A stretch of DNA of 64,000 nt, from positions 1 to 64,000 of the forward strand of contig NZ_CADIJR010000035.1 of assembly GCF_902859645.1 (NCBI RefSeq), written 5' to 3'. Both the position numbers and the translations under genes were made by a program. Position 1 is the stretch's first letter. Every line of letters begins with the position of its first letter. The notes below the pieces were generated by a model that saw only the letters and a list, made by a program, of their open reading frames with translations, was not told where the DNA came from and made no database searches. This DNA comes from Achromobacter insuavis. GTDB taxonomy: Bacteria > Pseudomonadota > Gammaproteobacteria > Burkholderiales > Burkholderiaceae_B. Below, in pieces: positions 37,570 through 46,096 of this stretch.

Positions 37570-40404
37570 ATGAGCGGCAGCCTGTTCAATTCCGAGTCGC
37601 GCCTCTATCGCCTGCAGGGCGAGGGCGTGCTCGCGTCATTGCAGGTGGAGGGCTGGATCGCGCGCGAGGCGCTTTCCGGCGTCGGCCAGTTGCGCGTGGT
37701 GGCGCTGTCGGATGACGCCGGCCTGTCGCTGCAGGACATGATCTCGCGCCCGGTCACGTTGTGGACCACGCGCGCCGACGGCAGCCGCGCGGCGCGCAGC
37801 GGCGTGATCCGCGAGGCCGAGCTGCTGGCGGGCGACGCCGGCCTGGCGCGCTACCGGCTGACCGTCGTGCCGTGGCTGTGGCTGGCGACGCAGCGGCGCG
37901 CCAGCCGCGTGTTCGAGGGCAAGGCCGTGCTGGACATCGTGCGCCATGTGCTCGACGGCTATGAGGGCTATGTCTACCGCATCGCGGCCGACGTCGAAGG
38001 CGCGCTGGCCGACCTGGCGCCGCGTCCCTACACCACCCAATACCGTGAAACCGACTATGACTTCCTGATGCGCCTGCTGGCCGAGGCCGGCCTGGGCTGG
38101 ACCGTGCTGGAAGACGAAAGCGTGCCCGCGCGCCACGTGGTGCAGCTGTTCGCCGACAGCCGCAACCTGGCCGAGGACGCCGAGTCCGCGGGCGGCGGCA
38201 TCCGCTTCCAGCGCGCCGCCGCGACCGAATCGCGCGACACCGTGCAGGCGCTGGCGCGCCAGCGCCGCCGCACGCCCGACAGCATCACCGTGCTGGGCTG
38301 GCACGACAGCGGCAAGCGCGCCGTGGCCGCGCAGGCGCCGGTCAACCCGGCCAGCGGGCAGGACGACGCGGCGGGCCTGGACTGGTACGAGATCGCCGGC
38401 CATGGCGGCTTTGCCGACGAGGCGCAGGCCCGCCGGCAGGCGAACCTGGCGCGCGAGGCCGTGCGCGCCCGCGCCGAGACTTTCGCGGGCCGCGGGGTGG
38501 TGCGCACGTTCCGCTCGGGCACGCGCTTCACGCTGCGGGACCTGTCGTCGCTGGGGCCGGCGGGCGAGGTCGGCTTCGAGCCCGTCTTTGCGCTGGACTG
38601 GATCGAGCATGTGGGCATCAACAACCTGCCTCCGGAAACCCATGCTTCGCTGGCGCAGCGGCTGGGGGGGCTGGATGCGTATCTGATGCTGGATGGCGAG
38701 GCCGCGGCTTCGCAATCCCCCGATCCGGCGGTACTGGCCAAGGCGCGCGAGGTGGGCTACGCCAACCGCTTCGAAGCGGTGCGCTGCGACCGGCCGTGGC
38801 GGCCGCAGCTGGCGCATCAGCGCGGCGCGCGCCTGAGCGGCGCGCCGTCGGTGCACGGGGTGCACACGGCGGTCGTGACCGACGCCGAGGGCGGCACGCA
38901 GGTGAAAGAGCAGGACGAGATCCTGCGCAACAAGCGCGGCGACGTGCGCATCCGTTTCCATTGGCAGGCCAACGCCGCCGAGGGCGAGGCGGCCAGCCGC
39001 TGGGTGCGGGTGGCGCAGCGCCAGTCGGGCGCGGGCATGGGCATCAGCTTCGTGCCGCGCATCGGCCAGGAGGTGCTGGTGCGTTTTCTGGACGACGACA
39101 TCGACCAGCCGATCGTGGTGGGCGCGCTGTACAACGGCCGCGGCGAGGGCGGCACGCCCGCCACGCCGGGCGGACGCCCGGGCGCCAAGGCCGACACGCA
39201 GGTCTATGCCGCGGCGCGCGACAACGCGCCCAGCGCCCAGGCCAATCTGGCGGCGGGCAACGCGCCGGCCTGGCATGGGGCGGCCGGCGGCGACGAGAAC
39301 CACCGCAACGCGGCCGCGTTGAGCGGCTTCAAGAGCAAGGAATTCGGCGGCGCGGGCTACAACCAGATCGTGTTCGACGACACCGACGGCCAGCTGCGCA
39401 TGCAGGTCAAGAGCAGCCAGCAGGCCAGCGAGCTGAACCTGGGCCACCTGATCCACCAGGCGGGCAACTACCGCGGCGGCCTGCGCGGCCTGGGCGCCGA
39501 GCTGCGCACCGATGGCTACGGCGCGGTGCGCGGCGGCGCCGGCGTGTTGCTGAGCACCTACACCCCCCAGGACGGCGCCATCGGCGATGCGGCCGGGGTG
39601 CAGGCGCTGGCGGGCCAGACCGACCAGATGGCACGCTCGCTCGATGGCGTGGTAGGCGCGCACCAGGGGCTGCGGTTGGCGACGGTGCAGGGCACGCGCG
39701 GTCCGGGCGCCAGCGCGCTCGATGGCGACAAGGCGCCGCTGGCGGCGATGCACCGGGCGGTCTCGGGCACGGTGGCGGGCGACAGCGTGGACGGCGCGCG
39801 CGGCGACGCTTCGGCCAAGCATACCGACGCGGCGCAGGGCAAGGTGCCGCACGCGACCGATCCGGTGGTGCTGATGGCGGCGCGGGCGGGGCTGGCGCAG
39901 ATCGCCGGGCAGCACCTGCAGTACACCGCTGGCGAGGCCGTGCACTGGTCTTCGGGCAAGGACCAGAACCTGGCCGTGATGGGCGCGCTGCGCCTGCACA
40001 CGGGGCAGGGCCTGGGCATGGTGGCGGGCCTGCAGCAGGGCGGGGCGGGCTCGGGCCTGGACCTGATCTCGGCCAAGGGCAACGTCGACATCCAGGCCCA
40101 GCACGACATCCTGCGGGTGCAGGCGCAGCAGGACCTGACGGTCGGCAGCGCCCAGACCGCGGTGGAATACGCCGCGCCCAAGCGCATCCGCATCGCGACG
40201 GCGGCGGGCGCCAGCATCGTGCTCGAGGGCGGCAACATCACTGTCACCGCGCCCGGCCGCATCGACGTCAAGACCGGCAACAAGCAGTTCGCCGGGCCGG
40301 ACCAGCTGCCGTATCCCTTCCCGCAGTTCCCGCAGAGCGTCTGCGTCAGCTGCGCGGTGGAGGCGGCCGCGGGCGGTTCCGCCATGACGGTGAAGAATGC
40401 TTGA
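37570..40404 (+). CDS. vgrG: Type VI secretion system spike protein VgrG
   Basis: Trimeric T6SS tip protein of 944 residues. Residues about 1-390 form the gp27-like base (LQVEGWIAREALSGVGQLRV, TTQYRETDYDFLMRLLAEAG). An OB-fold gp5 region follows (DEILRNKRGDVRIRFHWQAN, IGQEVLVRFLDDDIDQPIVV). The C-terminal part is a long beta-helical spike extension with a DUF2345-like segment at about 720-900 (NVDIQAQHDILRVQAQQDLT). It heads a cluster with overlapping downstream genes for an adaptor and a lipase, the classic arrangement in which VgrG carries the effector. No T6SS sheath or baseplate genes are in the window. Confidence 0.93.
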   Translation: MSGSLFNSESRLYRLQGEGVLASLQVEGWIAREALSGVGQLRVVALSDDAGLSLQDMISRPVTLWTTRADGSRAARSGVIREAELLAGDAGLARYRLTVVPWLWLATQRRASRVFEGKAVLDIVRHVLDGYEGYVYRIAADVEGALADLAPRPYTTQYRETDYDFLMRLLAEAGLGWTVLEDESVPARHVVQLFADSRNLAEDAESAGGGIRFQRAAATESRDTVQALARQRRRTPDSITVLGWHDSGKRAVAAQAPVNPASGQDDAAGLDWYEIAGHGGFADEAQARRQANLAREAVRARAETFAGRGVVRTFRSGTRFTLRDLSSLGPAGEVGFEPVFALDWIEHVGINNLPPETHASLAQRLGGLDAYLMLDGEAAASQSPDPAVLAKAREVGYANRFEAVRCDRPWRPQLAHQRGARLSGAPSVHGVHTAVVTDAEGGTQVKEQDEILRNKRGDVRIRFHWQANAAEGEAASRWVRVAQRQSGAGMGISFVPRIGQEVLVRFLDDDIDQPIVVGALYNGRGEGGTPATPGGRPGAKADTQVYAAARDNAPSAQANLAAGNAPAWHGAAGGDENHRNAAALSGFKSKEFGGAGYNQIVFDDTDGQLRMQVKSSQQASELNLGHLIHQAGNYRGGLRGLGAELRTDGYGAVRGGAGVLLSTYTPQDGAIGDAAGVQALAGQTDQMARSLDGVVGAHQGLRLATVQGTRGPGASALDGDKAPLAAMHRAVSGTVAGDSVDGARGDASAKHTDAAQGKVPHATDPVVLMAARAGLAQIAGQHLQYTAGEAVHWSSGKDQNLAVMGALRLHTGQGLGMVAGLQQGGAGSGLDLISAKGNVDIQAQHDILRVQAQQDLTVGSAQTAVEYAAPKRIRIATAAGASIVLEGGNITVTAPGRIDVKTGNKQFAGPDQLPYPFPQFPQSVCVSCAVEAAAGGSAMTVKNA

Positions 40405-41263
40405 GGATCGCGACACCTGGATCGATCCCGCCGCGCCGGACGTGGCGCGGGCCTTGCACGACGCCGCCTGGAACCACCCGGACGCGCCGGAGCGCTACGT
40501 GCTGCTCGACGCCGCTTTCTCGCCGCGCCTGCCCGAGCGGCTGGCGCGCTGGCTGGACGCCGAGGACTACTGCTCACTCTACGCCGGCCGCTACCAGGGC
40601 GAGGGCCTGGACCAGGTGGCGCCGTATCTGTTGCGGCTGCCCTGGGTGCCGGCGCTGCGCGCGCCGCTGTGCGACAAGCTCCTGCAACTGACGCGGGGCC
40701 GGCCGATGTTGAGCCTGCTGACCACGCCGGCATCGCTGGCGCAATTGGCGGATCACCTGGGCCGGCAGATCGAGGCGGTCGACGCCGACGGCAAGGCGTA
40801 CCTGCTGCGCCTGGCCGACACGCGTTCCTTCGCCGCGCTGCTGGATGTGTTCGCGCCGGCCCAGCGCCAGCGGTTGCTGGCCGGCATCGAGCGCTGGTCG
40901 TACGTGGACCGCCACGGCGCGCTGCGGGTGGTGCAAGGGGATCCGCGCTTCGATCCGGCCGCGCCGACCGACCCCTATGTGATCGCCGCGGATCAGCAGC
41001 GCCATCTGCGCCTGCTGGCGCTGCCGGATGCGATCCTGCGCTTCGTGCAGTTGCGCGCGCCGTTGTTCGGCGCGTTGAATGGCCCGCCGTCGACCGCGTA
41101 CCAATTGATCCTGGAAGGCGTGCAGCGCCTGGCGCGGCGCGGGCTGGACAACGAAGCGCTGGCCTATCGGCACGCGCTGGCGTTGCTGCGCCGCCGCGGA
41201 ATGCTGGCGCCCGTCAATCCGATGCCGTCTCTGGCCGCTTCCAGCACGGAACTGTCCTCATGA
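40397..41263 (+). CDS. DUF4123-domain T6SS effector adaptor
   Basis: Cytosolic adaptor of 288 residues in the DUF4123 (Tap/TEC) family, which loads a specific effector onto its cognate VgrG. The domain spans about 25-150, with YVLLDAAFSPRLPERLARWL, the mid-domain LTTPASLAQLADHLGRQIEA and RLADTRSFAALLDVFAPAQ. It overlaps the end of vgrG by 8 bases and the lipase start by 4 bases (ATGA), so all three are translationally coupled. That strongly suggests it chaperones the downstream lipase onto the upstream VgrG. Confidence 0.88.
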   Translation: MLEDRDTWIDPAAPDVARALHDAAWNHPDAPERYVLLDAAFSPRLPERLARWLDAEDYCSLYAGRYQGEGLDQVAPYLLRLPWVPALRAPLCDKLLQLTRGRPMLSLLTTPASLAQLADHLGRQIEAVDADGKAYLLRLADTRSFAALLDVFAPAQRQRLLAGIERWSYVDRHGALRVVQGDPRFDPAAPTDPYVIAADQQRHLRLLALPDAILRFVQLRAPLFGALNGPPSTAYQLILEGVQRLARRGLDNEALAYRHALALLRRRGMLAPVNPMPSLAASSTELSS

Positions 41264-43416
41264 CTTTCAAATTCCGCTTCGCCGGCCCCTGCCGCGAGAT
41301 TCCCTCGGACCTGGATTTCCGCGAACAGCGCAAGGCCTGCCAGCGCATGGGGGAAAAGGCCGGCACCGACTGTTCGATCGAATTGTTCTTCGGCTTCTTC
41401 TTCGATGGGACGCGCAACAACATGTACATGTCGGAGCGGGCCGGCAACCACACGCAGACCAATGTCGCCCGGCTGTATTCCGTGTTCGACGACGCCGTTG
41501 ATCCCAGCTACAGCGCCCGTCAGCATCGTTTCCGGTCCTATGTCGAGGGCGTCGGCACCCCTTGTGTCGATAAGGTGGGCGATCCCGGCACAGGGGCCCA
41601 TGCGCAGGCCGGCGCCGCCGCCGGGTGGGGCGGCGAGGCTCGTATCAACTGGGCGTTGCTGGAGTTCCAGAACCACCTGCACCAGCACTTCACATCGCGC
41701 GCCTTGACGGCGGCTCTGGGCCAGGACACCCGCGCCCTCGTCCGGGAGATGAGCGCGGACATGTCCCTGTCGCGCCTGCAGATCGAGGACCTGGCCAAGG
41801 CCGCCAAGATCCCGTTGGCCGCCTATACCGGGATGAGTCCGGGCGATGGGGCCGATGTCCTGGCCCGGCGCACGCAGGGTTTTCTGGACACCTTGTTGCG
41901 TGTTCGGGAGGTCAACAACACCGAACCGAAGGACATGGGACGCTATACGGTGCTGGCGCGGCGCAACCGGGACCTGCGGACCCTGCTGGCAGGCTATCTG
42001 GACGCCAAGCCGAAGATCGAGCGCATCCGGGTATCCATCTTCGGTTTCTCGCGCGGCGCGGCGGAGGCCCGGGTCTTCGCCAACTGGCTCAAGGATGCGT
42101 GCGATCCGCCCGAGGGCATTTCGTTCTATCAGCCCCGCGGCGATGGCGTGCTGCGCCTGGCGGGCATCAAGGTCGACCTCGATTTCATGGGGTTGTTCGA
42201 TACCGTGGCGTCCGCGGGCATCGCCCAGAGCGTGAGCGAGGACGTCTGGGACGGCCACGGCGCCTGGGCGCGCAAGAAAGACCTGGAGATTCCGAACGCG
42301 GTGTCGCGCTGCGTTCACATGGTCGGCGCTCACGAAGTGCGCGGGTCTTTTCCGCTGGACCTGATCGATGGGCCGAGCTACGAGGAAATCGTCTATCCGG
42401 GCGTGCACTCGGACGTGGGCGGCGGCTATAAGCCGGCGGAGCAGGGCCGCGGCACGAGGGACAGCGACAAGCTGTCGCAGATCCCGCTGTGCGATATGTA
42501 CCGGGAAGCCGTGCAGGCCGGCGTTCCGCTGCGGCTTCATACCGCTCCCGGACCCGCGCAGGCCCGATTCCAGGTGTCGGCGGAACTGCGCGCCGCCTTC
42601 AACGCCTACGTGACCGCGACCGCCGACATTTCGCAGAAGCAGACGTCGACCCGGCGCATCATGTACAACCACTACGTGCAGTATCTGCGTTGGCGGCGCT
42701 TGCGCGCCGATCGCGGACCGGAGTGGATCGGCGGCATTCCCAGCTCGCTGCGGGCCAGGGCCAACTATCCGCAGGACTACGAAGACTTGGTGCGGGCCAA
42801 TGACGAACTGCTGCTGGAAGTGCGCAAGCTGACGACGGACAATGCGCTGGAGCGCACGTCGACGCCGACGGCCATGCCAGGCGCCGGGGGCGGAGGCGCC
42901 CGGCTCTACGACAGCGTCATGCTGCTGCTGCGAGGAAACAAGGAGAAGATGTGGCTCGATCAACTCCGCACCGTCTGGAATCTCCCCGGCCGTCCGGCCG
43001 CGGCGGTAATCGACCTGCTGGACAACTTCGTGCATGATTCGCGCGCCTGGTTCAAGCCGCTGGGCAAGGATGACGATGTCTGGATCGCGATGCAGAAGGA
43101 CCGCATCAAGCAGCTGGAAAAACGCGAGAAAGAGGCCGAGGAGTATGTTGCCGTCGGGCGTCCCGACCTGGCGCTGATCGCGCGCCCCAACAAGCAGGAA
43201 CAGGCGGAACTGGCACGCTACCGCGCCAACCCGGACGATCTGGTGTTGCAATCGGACGGGCGGGAGTTTTATTGGCAGTGGGGATATCTGCGCTGGCGTT
43301 CGGTTTACGCCAATCCCCAGGTTCGTGCGCAAAGGGAAGCGCAGCAGGACCGGGAGCAAACGCAGCGGGCCTTGCAGAACATGCCGATGAATTTCAACGC
43401 CTTGCCCCGGTTCTAG
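41260..43416 (+). CDS. T6SS phospholipase effector, Tle1-like (DUF2235)
   Basis: Predicted antibacterial lipase of 718 residues. DUF2235 begins at about residue 40 with ELFFGFFFDGTRNNMYM. The nucleophile elbow is IFGFSRGAAEARVF (G-x-S-x-G, Ser264), followed by MGLFDTVAS (Asp314) and GVHSDVGGGYKP (His383). The C-terminal 300 residues have no motif I recognise and may form a membrane-interacting module. There is no N-terminal signal peptide, as expected for VgrG-delivered cargo. The start overlaps the DUF4123 stop. Triad assignment is by pattern only. Confidence 0.88.
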   Translation: MTFKFRFAGPCREIPSDLDFREQRKACQRMGEKAGTDCSIELFFGFFFDGTRNNMYMSERAGNHTQTNVARLYSVFDDAVDPSYSARQHRFRSYVEGVGTPCVDKVGDPGTGAHAQAGAAAGWGGEARINWALLEFQNHLHQHFTSRALTAALGQDTRALVREMSADMSLSRLQIEDLAKAAKIPLAAYTGMSPGDGADVLARRTQGFLDTLLRVREVNNTEPKDMGRYTVLARRNRDLRTLLAGYLDAKPKIERIRVSIFGFSRGAAEARVFANWLKDACDPPEGISFYQPRGDGVLRLAGIKVDLDFMGLFDTVASAGIAQSVSEDVWDGHGAWARKKDLEIPNAVSRCVHMVGAHEVRGSFPLDLIDGPSYEEIVYPGVHSDVGGGYKPAEQGRGTRDSDKLSQIPLCDMYREAVQAGVPLRLHTAPGPAQARFQVSAELRAAFNAYVTATADISQKQTSTRRIMYNHYVQYLRWRRLRADRGPEWIGGIPSSLRARANYPQDYEDLVRANDELLLEVRKLTTDNALERTSTPTAMPGAGGGGARLYDSVMLLLRGNKEKMWLDQLRTVWNLPGRPAAAVIDLLDNFVHDSRAWFKPLGKDDDVWIAMQKDRIKQLEKREKEAEEYVAVGRPDLALIARPNKQEQAELARYRANPDDLVLQSDGREFYWQWGYLRWRSVYANPQVRAQREAQQDREQTQRALQNMPMNFNALPRF

Positions 43417-43418
43417 TC

Positions 43419-44000
43419 ATGCGGATATCAAGCGCGTCACGGAGTTGCTGGTTCACGCCGCGGGGCCTGATCGCCTCGGGCCGCTATGCGTTGGTCGGTG
43501 TCTTGCTGGCCGTTCAGGCGTGGGCGGGCCAGCCCGCATGGGCCCAGTCGATGCCGATACCCGAGACGCTTGGTGTCCGGCTCGGCATCATCAATTACCT
43601 TGGTGAAGGCCTGGATCCCGTGTATATCAATCAAGGCTGGGCCGGGAACGCCCGGCCGCGTTCTCATAGTTCGGGCACCTGCTGCGTTGCCATTCCAACG
43701 CAGTGGAAGCCCGGCATGACAATGCGCATCGAGTGGCGCACGGATTCCATGTTCAAGCGCGGGGAAACCCAACTGATGGTGCGTGATGCGCCCGTGCTGC
43801 CTTATGAACCCTTCCACGATGGCTATGCCTGGGCGGTGTTTCTGCCGGGCGGAGAGATCTTCGTGCAACCGTCCGACTACGGTCCGGGAGGCCCGGGTTT
43901 CCTGCAGGGGCTGCCGCAGCCGGCGGACGCGACCGAGGCGGACCTGAAGCGTTTCCTCGACAAGCACCCGCCGCCACCCGCCATGGCGCCGTCGCGCTAG
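43419..44000 (+). CDS. DUF3304-like exported protein, probable Tle1 immunity protein
   Basis: Protein of 193 residues starting 2 bases after the lipase stop. A basic N-terminus and a hydrophobic stretch (about 23-44, [19 protein letters not shown]) indicate export to the periplasm. The core reads [39 protein letters not shown] and [23 protein letters not shown], matching the DUF3304 pattern. Lipase effectors of the Tle families are paired with periplasmic immunity proteins encoded next door, so an immunity role is the best inference. Base composition is less GC-rich than flanking housekeeping genes. Its TAG stop shares a CTAG palindrome with the psd stop on the other strand. Confidence 0.75.
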   Translation: MRISSASRSCWFTPRGLIASGRYALVGVLLAVQAWAGQPAWAQSMPIPETLGVRLGIINYLGEGLDPVYINQGWAGNARPRSHSSGTCCVAIPTQWKPGMTMRIEWRTDSMFKRGETQLMVRDAPVLPYEPFHDGYAWAVFLPGGEIFVQPSDYGPGGPGFLQGLPQPADATEADLKRFLDKHPPPPAMAPSR

Positions 44001-44863
44001 CTCCGCGGCAGCGCCAGCAATTCACCCATGCGCACCGGTCCGCGCACCGACGGCGTGTCGGCCCAGCGCACCTTGTCCGGCCCGAACAGCACGATGGCGG
44101 TCGAACCCAGCTTGAAGCGGCCCATCTCGGCGCCCTTGTCCAGGTGGATCGGCGCGCGGGCGGCGTCGTCGTAACGCACCGCCTTGACGCGGCGCTTGTA
44201 CGGCGTGACCAGGCCGGCCCAGACGGTTTCGATCGAGGCCACGATCATGGCGCCGACCAGCACCACGGCCATGGGGCCGTGCTCGGTGTCGAAGATGCAG
44301 ACCACGCGTTCGTTGCGCGCGAACAGGCGCGGCACGTTGCGCGCGGTGAGCGGATTGACCGAGAACAGCCGGCCCGGCACGTGGATCATCTCGCGCAGCG
44401 TGCCGGCCACCGGCATGTGGACGCGGTGATAGTCCTTGGGCGACAGGTAGATGGTGGCGAATTCGCCGCCCTGGAACGGCGCGGCGCGCTCGCTGTCGCC
44501 GCCCAGCAGGTCGGTCAGGCCATAGCTGTGGCCCTTGGCCTGGAAGATGCGGCCATGCTCGATGGCGCCCATCTGGCTGATGGCGCCGTCCGCCGGGCAC
44601 AGCACGCCGCCGGGCTCATCGTCCAGCGGCCGCGCGTCCGGCTTGAGGGCGCGGGTGAAGAAATCGTTGAAGCACTCGTAGGCCAGCGCGTCTTCCTGCT
44701 CGGCTTCGCGCATGTCCACGCCATACTTGCGCACGAAGCGCGAGATCATCCAGTTCTTGACCGCGGGTTCCCGGCAGTCCGAGGCGTATCCGAAGAAACG
44801 CGACACCAGGTGATGCGGCGCGAGGTACTGGCTGGCGAGGAAGATCTGGTCTTTGATGGGCAT
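43997..44863 (-). CDS. psd: Phosphatidylserine decarboxylase proenzyme
   Basis: Pyruvoyl-dependent membrane enzyme forming phosphatidylethanolamine, 288 residues. The self-cleavage site LGST lies in [16 protein letters not shown] near the C-terminus, so beta and alpha chains are made by serinolysis. Other markers are [21 protein letters not shown]-like LCPADGAIS and [15 protein letters not shown]. It is convergent with the T6SS immunity gene, the two TAG stops overlapping. A terminator hairpin sits only 12 bases upstream of its ATG, and no good Shine-Dalgarno is visible. Confidence 0.94.
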   Translation of the reverse strand: MPIKDQIFLASQYLAPHHLVSRFFGYASDCREPAVKNWMISRFVRKYGVDMREAEQEDALAYECFNDFFTRALKPDARPLDDEPGGVLCPADGAISQMGAIEHGRIFQAKGHSYGLTDLLGGDSERAAPFQGGEFATIYLSPKDYHRVHMPVAGTLREMIHVPGRLFSVNPLTARNVPRLFARNERVVCIFDTEHGPMAVVLVGAMIVASIETVWAGLVTPYKRRVKAVRYDDAARAPIHLDKGAEMGRFKLGSTAIVLFGPDKVRWADTPSVRGPVRMGELLALPRS

Positions 44864-44874
44864 CTAGGAGCGCT

Positions 44875-44903
44875 AAAAAACGCGTCCCGCGGACAGCGGG
44901 ACG
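44875..44903 (-). terminator. Intrinsic terminator between the AraC gene and psd
   Basis: On the minus strand CGTCCCGC-TGTCC-GCGGGACG forms an 8-bp stem followed by CG and six Ts. It ends 12 bases before the psd start codon. It may simply end the AraC transcript, or act as an attenuator in a psd leader. Confidence 0.75.
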
Positions 44904-45070
44904 TGGTTGGAGGTTGTCGCGCGCGGGGTGATGTCGATGGCTGCGTGGCCGATCGCGCCCGGGCGTGCAATTCGCGGGATTGTAACGCGTCCGGCCGCGA
45001 ATGGACCATGGGGCGGACAGCTTTCGTCGCGCGATTTGACGGTCCGCGGCGCGCTATGCCGGCCGTGCCG

Positions 45071-46012
45071 TTACGCCGCCTGGGCCGTATCGGCCGGCGC
45101 GACGCCATGGCGCCGGTAGGCGCCCGGCCCGGCGCCGAAATGCTGCTTGAAGGCGCGCGCGAACGCGGCTTCCGATTGGTAGCCGCATTCGGCGGCCACG
45201 CGCGCCACCGACCATTTGCGGCGCTCGAGCTGGCGCGCGGCGTGTTCCATGCGGATCGCGGTCAGCAGGCGCAGCGGCGTCAGGCCGCTGGCGCGGACGA
45301 ACTGGCGCGCGAAGGTGGCCCGCGACAGATGGCAGCGTTCGGCCAGCGACGCCAGGGTCCATGGCTCGGTGGGCGCCAGCAGCATCGACTGCATCGCGGG
45401 CGCCAGCCGCGCATCGGCCATCAGCGCCAGCAGGCCGCGGGTCTGCTGGCCGTCATGGACCAGGGCCCGCAGCACCAGCGTGAAGAGGGCGGTGGACAGC
45501 TGATTGATGATGGCCGCGCCGCCCAGCCGCGGCTGCTCGGCCTCGGCCCGCATCAACCCGAGCAGGGCGGCCAGCGCGGTGTTGCCGCCGACGGCCGCGG
45601 CCCGCAGCACCATGGCCTGCGGCAGCGCCATCAGCAGCAGGCCGCCGGCGCGGCCCAGCGTGAACACGCCGCACAGCATTTCCAGGCGCGGCCCCGGGCC
45701 TTCCTGGGTCAGTTCGGTCAGGACGCCGTTGTGGCGGATGTCGGCGGGCGGCGAGGCGGCCGGCGCGGTGTCGTCGATGCCGCGCAGCAGGTGCGAGGCG
45801 CCGTGCGGCAGCAGCAGGATGTCGCCGGCCCGCAGCGCCAGCTCGTCGCGCCCGACGCGGGCCACGCCTTCGCCTTGCAGGATGACGTGGTAGGGCACGT
45901 GGCCCGCCGGCGCCTGCGGGTGGTCGGCGCGCCAGCGGCCGCCGTAGCGGCACAGCAGGTCCACCGTGCCGGCGGGCTCGACCGTCGACAGGATCTGGCT
46001 CAGGCTGTCCAT
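45071..46012 (-). CDS. AraC-family regulator with N-terminal cupin domain
   Basis: Transcription factor of about 313 residues. A cupin_6-type sensor domain (about 5-190: DSLSQILSTVEPAGTVDLLC, GHVPYHVILQGEGVARVGRD, DILLLPHGASHLL) is followed by two AraC helix-turn-helix units (LASLAERCHLSRATFARQFV and VARVAAECGYQSEAAFARAF). I favour ATG 46012 (MDSLSQ) as typical of this subfamily; 46063 is an alternative. Such regulators often sense small organic or antibiotic-like effectors. Target genes are not evident from context. Confidence 0.88.
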   Translation of the reverse strand: MDSLSQILSTVEPAGTVDLLCRYGGRWRADHPQAPAGHVPYHVILQGEGVARVGRDELALRAGDILLLPHGASHLLRGIDDTAPAASPPADIRHNGVLTELTQEGPGPRLEMLCGVFTLGRAGGLLLMALPQAMVLRAAAVGGNTALAALLGLMRAEAEQPRLGGAAIINQLSTALFTLVLRALVHDGQQTRGLLALMADARLAPAMQSMLLAPTEPWTLASLAERCHLSRATFARQFVRASGLTPLRLLTAIRMEHAARQLERRKWSVARVAAECGYQSEAAFARAFKQHFGAGPGAYRRHGVAPADTAQAA

Positions 46013-46096
46013 GGGTTCAGGGCATGAGAAGGCGGGCGCGACCGCCGCGGCGCGGCGGGACATGCCTGCGATTCTATGCCGGTTCGGCGCGCGCGG

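Noticed and set aside
37636-40416. A 926-residue open frame antisense to vgrG
   Set aside because: Its composition (His, Arg, Ala, Gln-rich without domain pattern) is what GC-rich codon bias produces opposite a real gene. The plus-strand frame is a full VgrG.
40397-41263. DUF4123 gene as an independent immunity gene
   Set aside because: The domain and its place between vgrG and the lipase fit an adaptor; it has no signal peptide, unlike the downstream DUF3304 protein.
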